A DNA stretch of 64,000 nt. Source: Oscillospiraceae bacterium (lineage in GTDB: Bacteria > Bacillota > Clostridia > Oscillospirales > Oscillospiraceae). Location of the stretch: NCBI GenBank assembly GCA_902795345.1, contig CADBKO010000004.1, positions 21,902 through 85,901 of the forward strand. The letters are read 5' to 3'. Each line of letters begins with the position of its first letter. Within the stretch, counting starts at the first letter, position 1. Shown one piece after another: positions 1-8,379 of this stretch. Both the position numbers and the translations under genes were made by a program. The notes below the pieces were generated by a model. It did not search any database, was not told where the DNA came from, and saw nothing but the letters and a program-made list of their open reading frames with translations.

Positions 1-542
1 TGTCGGCCCTGCCCGGCCTTTGCCCCCATTTCCACCTGTCCCTCCAGTCCGGCTGCGACGAGACCCTCCGGCGCATGGGGCGGAAATACGATACGGCGCG
101 GTTCTTCGAGAGTGTGGAGCTGCTGCGGGCATATTTCCCCAACTGCGGCGTCACCGCCGATCTCATCACCGGCTTCCCCGGCGAGACGGAGGAGGAATTC
201 TGCGCCACCCTGGGCTTTCTGGAAAAGTGCCGGTTCAGCCATGTCCACGTATTCCCCTATTCCGAGCGGAAGGGGACCAAAGCCGCCTCCATGCCCGGCA
301 GCGTGCCGAAGCAGGAGCGGGAGGAGCGGGCCCGGCGGGCCATCGCCCTGGCCGGGGAGCAGGAGGAGGCCTTCCTCCGCGCCCAGATCGGGCTCCGGCA
401 GGCGGTGCTTTTCGAGAGCCGCATGGGCCACACCCCCAACTACTGCGAGACGGAGCCCCTGCCCGGCCGGGAGGGGGAAGTGGCGGAGGTCCTGGTCACC
501 GGCGTAAAAAACGGGAGATTGACAGTTAAAGAAGCAGATTAG
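1..542 (+). CDS. mtaB: tRNA t6A37 methylthiotransferase MtaB, C-terminal part (cut by window edge)
   Basis: This is the 3' part of a radical-SAM tRNA methylthiotransferase; the reading frame is already open at base 3, so the start lies outside the window. The visible part begins with the family motif HLSLQSGCDETLRRM, followed by GVTADLITGFPGETEEEF and FSHVHVFPYSERKGTKAA, all typical of the MiaB/MtaB radical-SAM core, and ends with a short TRAM-like tail. MtaB converts t6A37 to ms2t6A37 in tRNAs reading ANN codons. The CxxxCxxC cluster motif is upstream of the edge and cannot be checked. MtaB rather than MiaB is inferred from the HLSLQSGCDETL-type sequence. Confidence 0.85.
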   Translation, partial: SALPGLCPHFHLSLQSGCDETLRRMGRKYDTARFFESVELLRAYFPNCGVTADLITGFPGETEEEFCATLGFLEKCRFSHVHVFPYSERKGTKAASMPGSVPKQEREERARRAIALAGEQEEAFLRAQIGLRQAVLFESRMGHTPNYCETEPLPGREGEVAEVLVTGVKNGRLTVKEAD

Positions 543-545
543 TTG

Positions 546-574
546 TTGACAATCTTGAGCCAAGTAATTATAAT
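546..574 (+). promoter_or_regulatory. Consensus promoter for serC-serA
   Basis: The -35 box TTGACA (546-551) and -10 box TATAAT (569-574) are both perfect and separated by 17 nt. Transcription should begin near 581, giving a leader of about 75 nt before serC. No leader peptide with a ribosome site is visible in it. Confidence 0.85.
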
Positions 575-654
575 ACGTTAAATCATCAATGTAATATCTG
601 CACCGGCCCCCCAAAGGTCCAGGCGGGCAGGCCAGCGGAAAGGAAGGCAGAAAC

Positions 655-1743
655 ATGAACGAAAAGCGCGTATTCAACTTCGCAGCGGGTCCCTCCGCCA
701 TTCCCGAAGAGGTGCTGGCCGAGGCCGGCGCCGAGATCATGAATTACCGGGGCAGCGGTATGTCCGTCATGGAGATGAGTCACCGGAGCAAGGCTTTTCT
801 TTCGATTTTTGAAGAGACGAAGGACACTCTGCGGCGGCTCATGAAGGTTCCCGAGGATTTCGAGATCCTCTTCCTTCAGGGCGGCGCGACCCTGCAGTTT
901 GCCATGGCCCCCATGAATTTCATCACCCGCACCGGCAAGGCGGACTATGCCATCACCGGCTCCTTCGCGGGCAAAGCGGCGGATGAGGCGAAAAAATACG
1001 GCGACATCGCCATCGCCGCCTCCTCCAAGGAGAAGAACCATACTTACATCCCCGCTCAGTCCGAGCTGAAGATCCGGGAGGACGCTTCTTACTTCTATTA
1101 CTGCGCCAACAACACCATCTACGGGACCGAGTGGCAGTACACCCCCCAGACCCCGGCGGGGGTGCCCCTGGTGGCGGATATGTCCTCGGACATCCTGACC
1201 CGCTATGTGGACTGGTCCAAATACGCCCTGGTCTTTGCCGGAGCCCAGAAGAACATGGCCCCCGCGGGCGTGACGGTGGTCTTCGTCAATAAGAATTACA
1301 TCGGCTCTGCTCTGCCCTATACCCCCGTCATGCTGGACTACGCCGCCATGGTGAAGGGCGACAGCATGCACAACACCCCGCCCTGCTGGAGCATCTACAT
1401 GATGGGCCTCATCATGAAGTGGGTGGAGAAGATGGGCGGCATCGAAGCCATGGAAGCCCGGAAGCGGGCGCGCAGCAAGCTGCTCTACGATGTGATCGAC
1501 AATAGCTCCCTCTACAAGGGCTGCGCGGAGAAGGACAGCCGCAGCTTCATGAACGTGACCTTCGTCACCGGCGACCCGGAGGTGGACAAGCGCTTCATCG
1601 CCGGGGCCAAGGAAGCGGGCATCGAGAACGTCAACGGCCACCGCAGCGTGGGCGGCATGCGCGCCTCCATCTACAACGCCATGTCCATCGAGGGCACCCA
1701 GGCCCTGGCGGACTACATGGTGGAATTTGAGAAGAAGGGCTGA
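655..1743 (+). CDS. serC: Phosphoserine aminotransferase
   Basis: The 362-residue protein is a class V, PLP-dependent aminotransferase that converts 3-phosphohydroxypyruvate plus glutamate to phosphoserine, the second step of serine synthesis. It starts NFAAGPSAIPEEV, has the GGATLQFAMAP region, and K199 in GAQKNMAPAG is the expected PLP lysine. Length is normal for the family. The ATG at 655 follows AAAGGAAGG at a good distance. serA follows after 17 nt, so the two form a serine operon, with the usual third enzyme SerB not present here. Confidence 0.95.
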   Translation: MNEKRVFNFAAGPSAIPEEVLAEAGAEIMNYRGSGMSVMEMSHRSKAFLSIFEETKDTLRRLMKVPEDFEILFLQGGATLQFAMAPMNFITRTGKADYAITGSFAGKAADEAKKYGDIAIAASSKEKNHTYIPAQSELKIREDASYFYYCANNTIYGTEWQYTPQTPAGVPLVADMSSDILTRYVDWSKYALVFAGAQKNMAPAGVTVVFVNKNYIGSALPYTPVMLDYAAMVKGDSMHNTPPCWSIYMMGLIMKWVEKMGGIEAMEARKRARSKLLYDVIDNSSLYKGCAEKDSRSFMNVTFVTGDPEVDKRFIAGAKEAGIENVNGHRSVGGMRASIYNAMSIEGTQALADYMVEFEKKG

Positions 1744-1760
1744 GAAGGGAGCGAAAGAAT

Positions 1761-2882
1761 ATGTTTACCGTAAAAACGCTGAATAAGATCGCCAAGATCG
1801 GCCTGAACCGGCTGGACAGCAAGTATTTCACCCAGGACGACGAGGCCGCCGATCCCGCCGCCATCCTGGTGCGCAGCGCCAAAATGCTGGACTATGCGCC
1901 CAACCCGGCCCTGCTCTGCGTGGCCCGGGCCGGCGCCGGCTACAACAATATCCCCGTGGACGACTACGCCGCCAAGGGCGTGGTGGTGTTCAACACCCCC
2001 GGCGCCAACGCCAACGCCGTGAAGGAACTGGCGGTCTGCGCCCTGATCCTGGCCTCCCGGGACGTGGTGGGCGGCATCGAATGGTGCAAGACCATCGCGG
2101 ACAAGGGGGACGAGGTGGCGGCCCTGGTGGAGAAGGGCAAGTCCAATTTCGTGGGCCCCGAGCTCCTGGGCAAGACCCTGGGCCTGATCGGCCTGGGCAA
2201 CGTGGGGGCGAAGGTGGCCAATGCCGCCGCCGCCCTGGGCATGAAGGTGCTGGGCTATGATCCCTACCTCAGCGACGCCCTGCGCAAGCAGCTGGCGGGC
2301 GTGGCGGAGATCGTGGACGAGCTGGATGCCCTCTATGCCGCCAGCGACTATATCTCCCTCCATCTGCCCTACACCAAGGATACCGCCGACACCATCTGCA
2401 AGGCCAGCATGGCCAAGATGAAGGATGGGGTGCGCATCATCAACATCGCCCGGGGCGAGCTGGTCTGCGATGCGGACATGGCCGAGGCCCTGGCCTCCGG
2501 CAAGGTCGCCCGCTATGTCACCGACTTCCCCAACGGGAACACGGTGAAGATGGCCGGCTGCGTGGCCATCCCCCACCTGGGAGCCAGCACCCCCGAGAGC
2601 GAGGACAACTGCGCCGTCATGGCCGCCGACCAGGTGAGCCGCTATCTCCTGCAGGGCGACATCGTAAACAGCGTGAATCTGCCCAACATCACCATGGAGC
2701 GCAGCGGGAAGTTCCGCGCCGTGGTCATCGCCAAGGCGGACGCGGATGTGAAGCTGGAAGGGAAGGCCGTCGCGGAAAAGACCCGGGGCGCCTACAAGGT
2801 GATCCTGGCCGACGCGGACAGCGCCATCGACGAAGCTGCCCTGGCCGCGAAGCCCGGCGTGATCCGGGTGCGCACCCTCTGA
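1761..2882 (+). CDS. serA: 3-phosphoglycerate dehydrogenase (short, D-isomer hydroxyacid dehydrogenase family)
   Basis: The 373-residue NAD-dependent D-2-hydroxyacid dehydrogenase should carry out the first step of serine synthesis, judged by its operon with serC. The Rossmann motif GLIGLGNVGAKVANAA, the substrate arginine in NIARGELV and the catalytic histidine in IPHLGASTPESEDNC are clear. The usual DVFExEP glutamate segment reads VTDFPNGNTV, so an Asp may stand in for the catalytic Glu. The C-terminal extension after residue 310 is only about 60 residues, so it is a short version rather than the long ASB-ACT form. Confidence 0.88.
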   Translation: MFTVKTLNKIAKIGLNRLDSKYFTQDDEAADPAAILVRSAKMLDYAPNPALLCVARAGAGYNNIPVDDYAAKGVVVFNTPGANANAVKELAVCALILASRDVVGGIEWCKTIADKGDEVAALVEKGKSNFVGPELLGKTLGLIGLGNVGAKVANAAAALGMKVLGYDPYLSDALRKQLAGVAEIVDELDALYAASDYISLHLPYTKDTADTICKASMAKMKDGVRIINIARGELVCDADMAEALASGKVARYVTDFPNGNTVKMAGCVAIPHLGASTPESEDNCAVMAADQVSRYLLQGDIVNSVNLPNITMERSGKFRAVVIAKADADVKLEGKAVAEKTRGAYKVILADADSAIDEAALAAKPGVIRVRTL

Positions 2883-2911
2883 TACTTAAAAGAAAAAGAA
2901 AAAGAAAAACG

Positions 2912-2949
2912 ATCCCCCGGCGCCTCCGATCAGGGAAGCGCCGGGGGAT
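2912..2949. terminator. Bidirectional terminator between serA and the PBP gene
   Basis: A perfect 12-bp stem ATCCCCCGGCGC/GCGCCGGGGGAT is followed by TTTCTTCATTT on the plus strand. It is preceded by an A-rich run (2887-2909) that gives a long U-rich tail on the minus strand. It serves two converging genes. Confidence 0.9.
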
Positions 2950-2985
2950 TTCTTCATTTGCGTTTCGCGGCGCCTTCCGGGGCGT

Positions 2986-5826
2986 CTAAGGTTCCGGCGT
3001 CCCCTCCGGCTCCGGGGTCTCCGTGGGCTCATAGAACAGAGGGGGCTCCGTGGGCTCCGGCTCGATGGGCATGGTGGGGTCCCAGGGCACGTCCGGCACG
3101 TCCGGGTTATCGGGCACATCCGGCAGCACGATCTCCGGCCCGTAGCCGGGCGGACGCTGGTATTTGGGCGTGGTGTAGGCCGCCAGCTCCTCGTCGGTGA
3201 GGTATACCTTTTCCCCGGTATGGGGGTCGATGAATTCCCCGGTCTCCGCGTCGATGAGGTAGCCGGTGTACCAGTCGATCTGGAGCATGGAGTACTGGTC
3301 GATGAGGATGTCCTTCTCCGTGTCGTAGTACATGCCGGTGACGGGGTTGATCAGATAACCGTGGGGATATTCGATGATCCAGCCGGTGAGGGGATCCCGG
3401 TTATGCTTCCGGCAGGGGATCAGCTTTTGCAGCACATAGGGGGTGGCGGAATCCAGCTTTTCCTGATAAGCGCGATAGGCTTCCTCGTCCTCCGGGCTGA
3501 CCTGCTTGGGATAGTGGCCGTCCTGGAAGTAGAGGGGCAGGGTCAGCTCCCCGTCATATTTGTCCGGGTCGAGGACGCTGAGCTGCACGATGCTGTCCGC
3601 CGGGCAGTCGTCGCCCGCGGCGTCCAGGCTGTCCTTGCAGATGGAGGTGTAGACGTGGGCTTCGCAGATGCTGGTGGGGATGTCCTCGGGCCGCATATAC
3701 AGGGACATGGTCCGGTTGCCCCGGATCTCGTGCTCGCAGGCCTCGGAGGCCAGCAGCCCCGTGTCGCAGCAGATGGTGACCCGCTTCATCCCCTCCGGGA
3801 CCTCGAACTTCGTGTCCTCATAGCCCAGGTACCTGTGCACTTCCTGCATGACCTGCTTCCACATGCCCGTGGCGGGGTTGGAGGAGCCCATGTTCTGGGG
3901 GATGTCGTAGCCCGTCCAGCAGGCGGCCAGCAGATAGGGTGTGTAGGCGATATACCAGCGGTCCTTCCAGGAGCTGCTGCCGCCGGACTTGCCCGCGATC
4001 TCCATGGAGCCGAATTTCGACAGCCAGCCGGTGCCGTGGTTGACGGCGTTGCAGAGCATGTCCGTCATATAATAAGCGGTGGTCTCGCTGAGGGCGGCGT
4101 GGCTCTCCGGCACGTTTTCGTACACCAGCTTGCCGTTGGCGTCCTCGATGCGGTAGTAGGTGCGCCCCTCGGTATAGATGCCCTTGTTGCACAGGGGCGT
4201 GTAGCTCTGGCACATCTCCCGCACGGTCTCGCCGTAGGTGAGCTGGCCCAGGGCCATGCCCGCATAGCTCACGTCGTTGGGCTCGATCATGTGGGTCATG
4301 CCCAGCTTGTTCTTGAGCTGGTCGAAGCTCACCTCGGGGGTCAGCATGTCCACCATCTGGGCGGCCACGGTGTTGATGGAGACCTGGAGCGCGTAGCGCA
4401 GGGTGACGCCGCCGTCGTTCTGGCCGTCGTCGTTGTTGGGATACCAGGTGGTGCCGTTGAGCCGGACCTGGTCGGAATCGTCGAAGATGGTCCAGGGCCA
4501 GACCAGGTGCTTGTCCAGGCAGAGGGAATAGGAGGCGACGGGCTTGATGGTGCTGCCGGGGCTGCGCTCCATCTGGGTGGCCCGGTTGAAGCCGCGGCTG
4601 TATTCCTTCTGGCCGATGCCGCCGCTCATGCCCAGGATGTCCCCGGTGAAGGGGTCCATGACCACGATGGCGCTCTGCAGGTCCTGGGAAGAGGATTTCA
4701 CATAGCCGGAGGGCAGGTGGTCAAAGGTGGAATATACCTCGTCGATGATGTCCTGCACGCCCATGTCGATGGTGGCATAGATGCGGTAGCCGGCGTTGAA
4801 GAGCAGGGTCTCCGCCGTGTCGTAGTCCACTTCCTTCAGCTCCATGAGCTTGTGGATCACGTCCTCGATGATGGCGTCCACATACCAGCTGGTCACGTCG
4901 CCGTCCACGCCGATGATCCGCTGCTGTTCGCCTTCCTTGTCCTCCTTGGTGCCGAAGTTGAGCTTTTCGGCCTTGAGGCGCTTGTATTCCTTCTCCGTCT
5001 CGATGTAGCCCTCGTCGTACATCTCCTTGAGGATGATCTCCTGCCGGTCCTTGTTGGCCTTGGGGTGGAGATAGGGGTTATAGGCGCTGGGGTTGTTGGT
5101 GATGCCGATGATGCAGGCACATTCCGCCGCCGTCAGCTCGCTCTGGTCCTTGCCGAAATACTTCAGGGCGGCGGACTGGACGCCGTAGCAGCGGTTGCCG
5201 AAAAAGACCGCGTTGAGATACCATTCGATGATCTGCTCTTTTGTATAGGTCTTTTCCAGCTCCAGGGCGCGGAAGATCTCCGTCAGCTTGCGCTTGACGG
5301 TGAAATCGTCGTAGTGGGTCACGTTTTTCAGCAGCTGCTGGGTGAGGGTGGAGCCGCCGAACACGTCGTCCGTGTCGCTGAAGAACACGGTGTAGAAAGC
5401 GCCGAAGGTGCGGAACCAGTCCACGCCGTGGTGGTCATAGAAGCGGTGGTCTTCGATGGCGACGGCGGCCTTCTCGAACCAGGGGTTCAGGTCTTCGTAG
5501 TTCACCCACTGCCGGTCGCCCTTGAGGCCGGCCAGGCGTTCCAGCACTTCCCACTGCTGGCTGTTCTTGTTGAAGTAATAGATGGTGCTGGTCTGGTTCA
5601 GGCTGAATTCGTCCAGGGTGACGGTCAGCTCGTCCTTCATGGTGTTTTTCACATATGCGGAAAAGATCACGACGAAAAGGAAACCGGTGCATATGGCGAT
5701 GAGGAGCACCGTCAGCACGATCTTCACGGCCAGGCCGATGATCCTGCCCACGGCGCTGCCGGTGGTGACGACGGCTTCCTTGGCGATCTTCTTTTTGTTC
5801 AGGTTCCGGAACCAGTCTTTGAGCAA
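2986..5826 (-). CDS. Class A penicillin-binding protein (PBP1A-like glycosyltransferase/transpeptidase)
   Basis: This 946-residue bifunctional peptidoglycan synthase sits in the membrane with its catalytic domains outside. One membrane span lies at about residues 33-57. The GT51 domain shows E125 in AIEDHRFYDHHGVDW and GGSTLTQQ at 157-164. The transpeptidase domain shows SPGSTIKP (Ser425, Lys428), SIN (483-485) and KSG (613-615), where KTG is more common. The C-terminal tail after about 890 is rich in Pro, Glu, Thr and Asp and probably spans or contacts the wall. The start is a TTG at 5826 preceded by GGAGGTG. It is a single-gene unit between two promoters and terminators. Confidence 0.93.
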   Translation of the reverse strand: MLKDWFRNLNKKKIAKEAVVTTGSAVGRIIGLAVKIVLTVLLIAICTGFLFVVIFSAYVKNTMKDELTVTLDEFSLNQTSTIYYFNKNSQQWEVLERLAGLKGDRQWVNYEDLNPWFEKAAVAIEDHRFYDHHGVDWFRTFGAFYTVFFSDTDDVFGGSTLTQQLLKNVTHYDDFTVKRKLTEIFRALELEKTYTKEQIIEWYLNAVFFGNRCYGVQSAALKYFGKDQSELTAAECACIIGITNNPSAYNPYLHPKANKDRQEIILKEMYDEGYIETEKEYKRLKAEKLNFGTKEDKEGEQQRIIGVDGDVTSWYVDAIIEDVIHKLMELKEVDYDTAETLLFNAGYRIYATIDMGVQDIIDEVYSTFDHLPSGYVKSSSQDLQSAIVVMDPFTGDILGMSGGIGQKEYSRGFNRATQMERSPGSTIKPVASYSLCLDKHLVWPWTIFDDSDQVRLNGTTWYPNNDDGQNDGGVTLRYALQVSINTVAAQMVDMLTPEVSFDQLKNKLGMTHMIEPNDVSYAGMALGQLTYGETVREMCQSYTPLCNKGIYTEGRTYYRIEDANGKLVYENVPESHAALSETTAYYMTDMLCNAVNHGTGWLSKFGSMEIAGKSGGSSSWKDRWYIAYTPYLLAACWTGYDIPQNMGSSNPATGMWKQVMQEVHRYLGYEDTKFEVPEGMKRVTICCDTGLLASEACEHEIRGNRTMSLYMRPEDIPTSICEAHVYTSICKDSLDAAGDDCPADSIVQLSVLDPDKYDGELTLPLYFQDGHYPKQVSPEDEEAYRAYQEKLDSATPYVLQKLIPCRKHNRDPLTGWIIEYPHGYLINPVTGMYYDTEKDILIDQYSMLQIDWYTGYLIDAETGEFIDPHTGEKVYLTDEELAAYTTPKYQRPPGYGPEIVLPDVPDNPDVPDVPWDPTMPIEPEPTEPPLFYEPTETPEPEGTPEP

Positions 5827-5870
5827 TGCGTTTCACCTCCGCCGGTGGAAATACCAAAGAGTTCTAACAT

Positions 5871-5898
5871 AATATACCCCAAAGGCGCCGCCTGTCAA
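5871..5898 (-). promoter_or_regulatory. Promoter of the PBP gene
   Basis: On the minus strand TTGACA (5893-5898) and TATATT (5871-5876) are separated by 16 nt, leaving a leader of about 40 nt to the TTG start. Confidence 0.7.
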
Positions 5899-5960
5899 TG
5901 AAGAAAGCGTGAACCTTTCATGACGGCTGCCGGATTTGGCCCTTTCCCCGAACTTTCCTG

Positions 5961-5989
5961 TTGCTTTCTCCCGGGGAAACGGGTACAAT
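5961..5989 (+). promoter_or_regulatory. Promoter of the DUF1292 gene
   Basis: TTGCTT (5961-5966), 17 nt, TACAAT (5984-5989). The predicted start near 5996 leaves a short leader containing GAAAGGAG before the ATG at 6020. Confidence 0.6.
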
Positions 5990-6019
5990 TTGTCCATACC
6001 TCTGAAAGGAGCAGCGCCT

Positions 6020-6307
6020 ATGTCTAAGGAAAGCGAATACGGGGACGATTTCGTGGTCATCACCGACGAGGACGGGCAGGAGTACGAGCTGGAGCTGCTG
6101 GACAGCCTGGAATTTGAAGGCCGGGAGTATCGGGCCTTCCTGCCGGTGAGCGAGGACGACGAGGAGCCCTATGAGATGATCCTTTTCCGCGTCGTGGAGG
6201 AGGACGGGGAAGAACTGCTGGAGGTCATCGACGACGAGGATGAGATGGAGCGGGTCTATGCCAGCTTCATGGAGCGCCTCTTTGACGACGACGAGGACGT
6301 GGACTGA
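6020..6307 (+). CDS. DUF1292 family acidic protein (YrzB-like)
   Basis: The 95-residue protein is very acidic (long Asp/Glu runs such as FDDDEDVD at the end) and has the DUF1292 pattern: FVVITDEDGQEYELELLDSLEFEGREYRAFLPV. Members are small cytoplasmic proteins of unknown function that are common in Firmicutes. The ATG at 6020 was chosen because GAAAGGAG lies 8-9 nt upstream; an in-frame start at 5936 would precede the promoter. The gene stands alone with a strong terminator after it. Confidence 0.85.
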   Translation: MSKESEYGDDFVVITDEDGQEYELELLDSLEFEGREYRAFLPVSEDDEEPYEMILFRVVEEDGEELLEVIDDEDEMERVYASFMERLFDDDEDVD

Positions 6308-6322
6308 CCCCCCATAGCAATG

Positions 6323-6369
6323 AAAAAGTGCCTGGATTCCGGATCAAAACCAGAAATCAGGCACTTTTT
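6323..6369. terminator. Bidirectional terminator between DUF1292 gene and 6S RNA
   Basis: The 12-bp stem AAAAAGTGCCTG/CAGGCACTTTTT ends in a T run on both strands. It should stop the DUF1292 transcript from the left and the 6S RNA transcript from the right. Confidence 0.9.
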
Positions 6370-6379
6370 TCGGTCGAAG

Positions 6380-6620
6380 GTCAAGCCCGCGAATGCCGTG
6401 TGAGCCCTCTTATAACCTGCACGAAATGCAGGTGGGTCGCCGCCCCGCTGCTTCGCTGCTTCCAACGTCCTCCACCGTCCGGCCCAAGGCGGGAGGGGAG
6501 GGAGGCCTGCAATTCACGGCGGGAGAGAGGCATCCCTTATAAAAGATGTGGGTTCTAACAGAGCCCATCACGAGCACCGCAGGGTTTCCTTGCGGATGGG
6601 CCGCCAGGCGGTCCGCCCCG
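6380..6620 (-). ncRNA. ssrS: 6S RNA (SsrS), regulator of RNA polymerase
   Basis: This 410-nt gap holds no credible protein gene. Read on the minus strand it contains CCCTGCGGTGCTCGTGATG (ending at 6584), very close to the 5' end of Bacillus 6S-1 RNA as I recall it, then GGGTTC-like and TTATAAG segments. It closes with a 3' arm CACACGGCATTCGCGGG (near 6386-6402) able to pair with the 5' arm. Between them lies the long, G/C-rich, bulged rod expected of 6S RNA, including the hairpin ACCTGCA/TGCAGGT. A promoter and a terminator flank it. Exact ends are approximate. 6S RNA mimics an open promoter and sequesters the housekeeping holoenzyme. Confidence 0.75.
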
Positions 6621-6627
6621 CACTCTT

Positions 6628-6656
6628 AATGTACCACAGCATCACCGAAATATCAA
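6628..6656 (-). promoter_or_regulatory. Promoter of the 6S RNA
   Basis: Minus strand TTGATA (6651-6656), 17 nt, TACATT (6628-6633). The predicted start is near 6620, upstream of the 6S 5' arm. Confidence 0.55.
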
Positions 6657-6721
6657 GGGGGGAAGGATGACAAAATGTGGAAAGTGACCGAAGCCGTCCT
6701 TCGCCGAAGGAGGGAAAAGGG

Positions 6722-7657
6722 TTGAAGATCGACGTTTTGGGCGCCGGGGCCATGGGCTGCCTGTTCGGGGCCCTGCTTTCCCGGGCCAATGAGGTCCGCC
6801 TGGTGGACCCCAACCGGGCCAAGCTGAAAACGCTGAAGGACCGGGGCGTCACGGTGCTGGAGCCGGACGGAAGGAGCTTCACCGCCTTTCCCGGCCTGCG
6901 GACCCCCGAGGATGGGAGCGGCGGTCCGCCGGACCTGCTGCTGATCTTTGTGAAATCCGCCGCGGAGAAAGAGGCGCTGGCCGCCGTGGGCCCCACCCTG
7001 GGGCCGGACACGGCGCTGCTGACCCTCCAGAACGGCATGGGCCATGAGAAGGCCATGGGGGAGATCGCCCCGCCGGAGCGCATCCTCCTGGGCGCCACCC
7101 AGCACAACGCCAGCCTTCAGAGTGTGGGCACGGTGCGCCACGGCGGCGCGGGAAGCACGCAGCTGGGCGCCCTGGCGGGGAATGGGGAACTGGCGCGGGC
7201 CGCGGCGGCAGCCTTCACCGCCGCCGGGATCGAGACCGCCGTGAGCGCCGACGTCCGGGCCGTCATCTGGCGTAAGCTGTTCATGAACGCCTCCGCCAGC
7301 GCCCTCACCGGCGTTTTCCGCTGTCCCCTGGGGGATGTGGCGGAGAATTCCCATATCTGGAAGCTGTGCCGCGCCCTCATCGGGGAAGCTGTGGCCGTGG
7401 CGAAGGCCGACGGCTTCGATTTCGACGAAGGGGAGATCGCCGGGGAGATCTACGGCCACCTGGTCCGCTCCAAGGGGGCCATCACCTCCGTCTATGCGGA
7501 CCTGGAGGCGGGGCGGCGGACGGAAGTGGACGCCATCACCGGCGCGGTGGCCGACCTGGGGCGGAAGCTGGGGGTCAGAGTCCCCGTGAGCGAGACCGTC
7601 GCGGAGATCATCCGCGCCATGGAAGAAAGGAAGCAGAGGAATGGAAGCAGTATTTGA
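6722..7657 (+). CDS. Ketopantoate reductase family protein (ApbA/PanE-like)
   Basis: The 311-residue NADPH-dependent reductase has the Rossmann motif GAGAMG (residues 7-12) at its N-terminus. In the C-terminal helical domain it has the family signature VIWRKLFMNASASALTG, carrying the catalytic Lys and Asn of ketopantoate reductases. I chose the TTG at 6722 because AAGGAGGG ends 7 nt upstream; a GTG at 6677 has no such site. It overlaps the next gene by 17 nt. No pantothenate gene is nearby, so the real substrate could be another 2-keto acid; the cyclase partner suggests a small catabolic or detoxification unit. Confidence 0.85.
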   Translation: MKIDVLGAGAMGCLFGALLSRANEVRLVDPNRAKLKTLKDRGVTVLEPDGRSFTAFPGLRTPEDGSGGPPDLLLIFVKSAAEKEALAAVGPTLGPDTALLTLQNGMGHEKAMGEIAPPERILLGATQHNASLQSVGTVRHGGAGSTQLGALAGNGELARAAAAAFTAAGIETAVSADVRAVIWRKLFMNASASALTGVFRCPLGDVAENSHIWKLCRALIGEAVAVAKADGFDFDEGEIAGEIYGHLVRSKGAITSVYADLEAGRRTEVDAITGAVADLGRKLGVRVPVSETVAEIIRAMEERKQRNGSSI

Positions 7658-8330
7658 GATGAACGGGCTGCGCCTGGTGGACCTGAGTAAGGCCCTGGAC
7701 CCGGCCACGGAGACGAGGCGCTGCTCTCTGCGCCGCTTCAACACCGGGGGTCCCATCCCCGATTTCCACACGGATATGGATATCACCAGCCATCTGGGGA
7801 CCCATGTGGAGTGCCCCTATCACCACCGGGAGGACTGGCCGGGGGTGGATGGCATGCCCCTCAGCGCCTTCATGGGCCGGGCCCTGCACCTGATGATCGA
7901 CGACGCCCCGCCCTATACCTACATCACCCCGGCGCTGCTGGAAAAGCACCTGGCGGGCTGGCTGAAGCCGGGGGACATCGTGATCCTGGATTCCTGCTAT
8001 CCGCTGCCCCCCTTCACGGAAAAGACCAACACGCCGGAGGACAGGCGCCTCCTGGTAAACGGGGAGACGGCCTCCTGGCTGCTGGCCCAGAGGGTGAAGG
8101 CTGTGGGCTTCGGGGACGGGGTGAGCATCGAGAACCGGAATGAGGACGTCTGCCCCTTCCATGATGTGCTGCTGGGCTCGGGGGTACCCTTTATCGAGGT
8201 GCTGAAAAACCTGGAAGCCCTGACGACGGACACCTTTTTCATGAGCTTCGTGCCCCTGCCCATCGCGGGGCTGGATTCCTGCCCCGTGCGGGCCTACGCC
8301 ATCGAGGGCATGCCCGGCTTCACAAGATAA
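7641..8330 (+). CDS. Cyclase family protein (kynurenine formamidase-like metal hydrolase)
   Basis: The 229-residue protein belongs to the family of kynurenine formamidase and related metal-dependent hydrolases. The metal-binding motif HLGTHVECPYHH (residues 51-62) matches HxGTHxDxPxH, with Glu in place of the usual Asp. Later motifs PGDIVILDS and AVGFGDGVSIEN also fit. Its start overlaps the end of the reductase gene, so the two are translationally coupled. The substrate cannot be told; no tryptophan-degradation genes are present. Confidence 0.85.
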   Translation: MEAVFEMNGLRLVDLSKALDPATETRRCSLRRFNTGGPIPDFHTDMDITSHLGTHVECPYHHREDWPGVDGMPLSAFMGRALHLMIDDAPPYTYITPALLEKHLAGWLKPGDIVILDSCYPLPPFTEKTNTPEDRRLLVNGETASWLLAQRVKAVGFGDGVSIENRNEDVCPFHDVLLGSGVPFIEVLKNLEALTTDTFFMSFVPLPIAGLDSCPVRAYAIEGMPGFTR

Positions 8331-8342
8331 GGAAAACAGGGC

Positions 8343-8372
8343 TTGACTTTTGCCTGCCCCTTGTGGTATAAG
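8343..8372 (+). promoter_or_regulatory. Promoter of the tyrS T-box leader
   Basis: TTGACT (8343-8348), 18 nt, TATAAG (8367-8372). Transcription should start near 8379, just before T-box stem I. Confidence 0.7.
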
Positions 8373-8379
8373 ATGTTCC

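Noticed and set aside
3220..5901. Very long open frame (893 codons) on the plus strand over the PBP gene
   Set aside because: It is the complement of a clearly conserved PBP gene with all catalytic motifs; the frame stays open because of high GC and codon bias. Its protein has no family features and is low complexity (Gly/Val/His/Asp-rich).
6568..7786. Minus-strand ORFs around the 6S RNA and reductase gene
   Set aside because: They are shadows of the plus-strand reductase and of the RNA gene; no ribosome site or family pattern.
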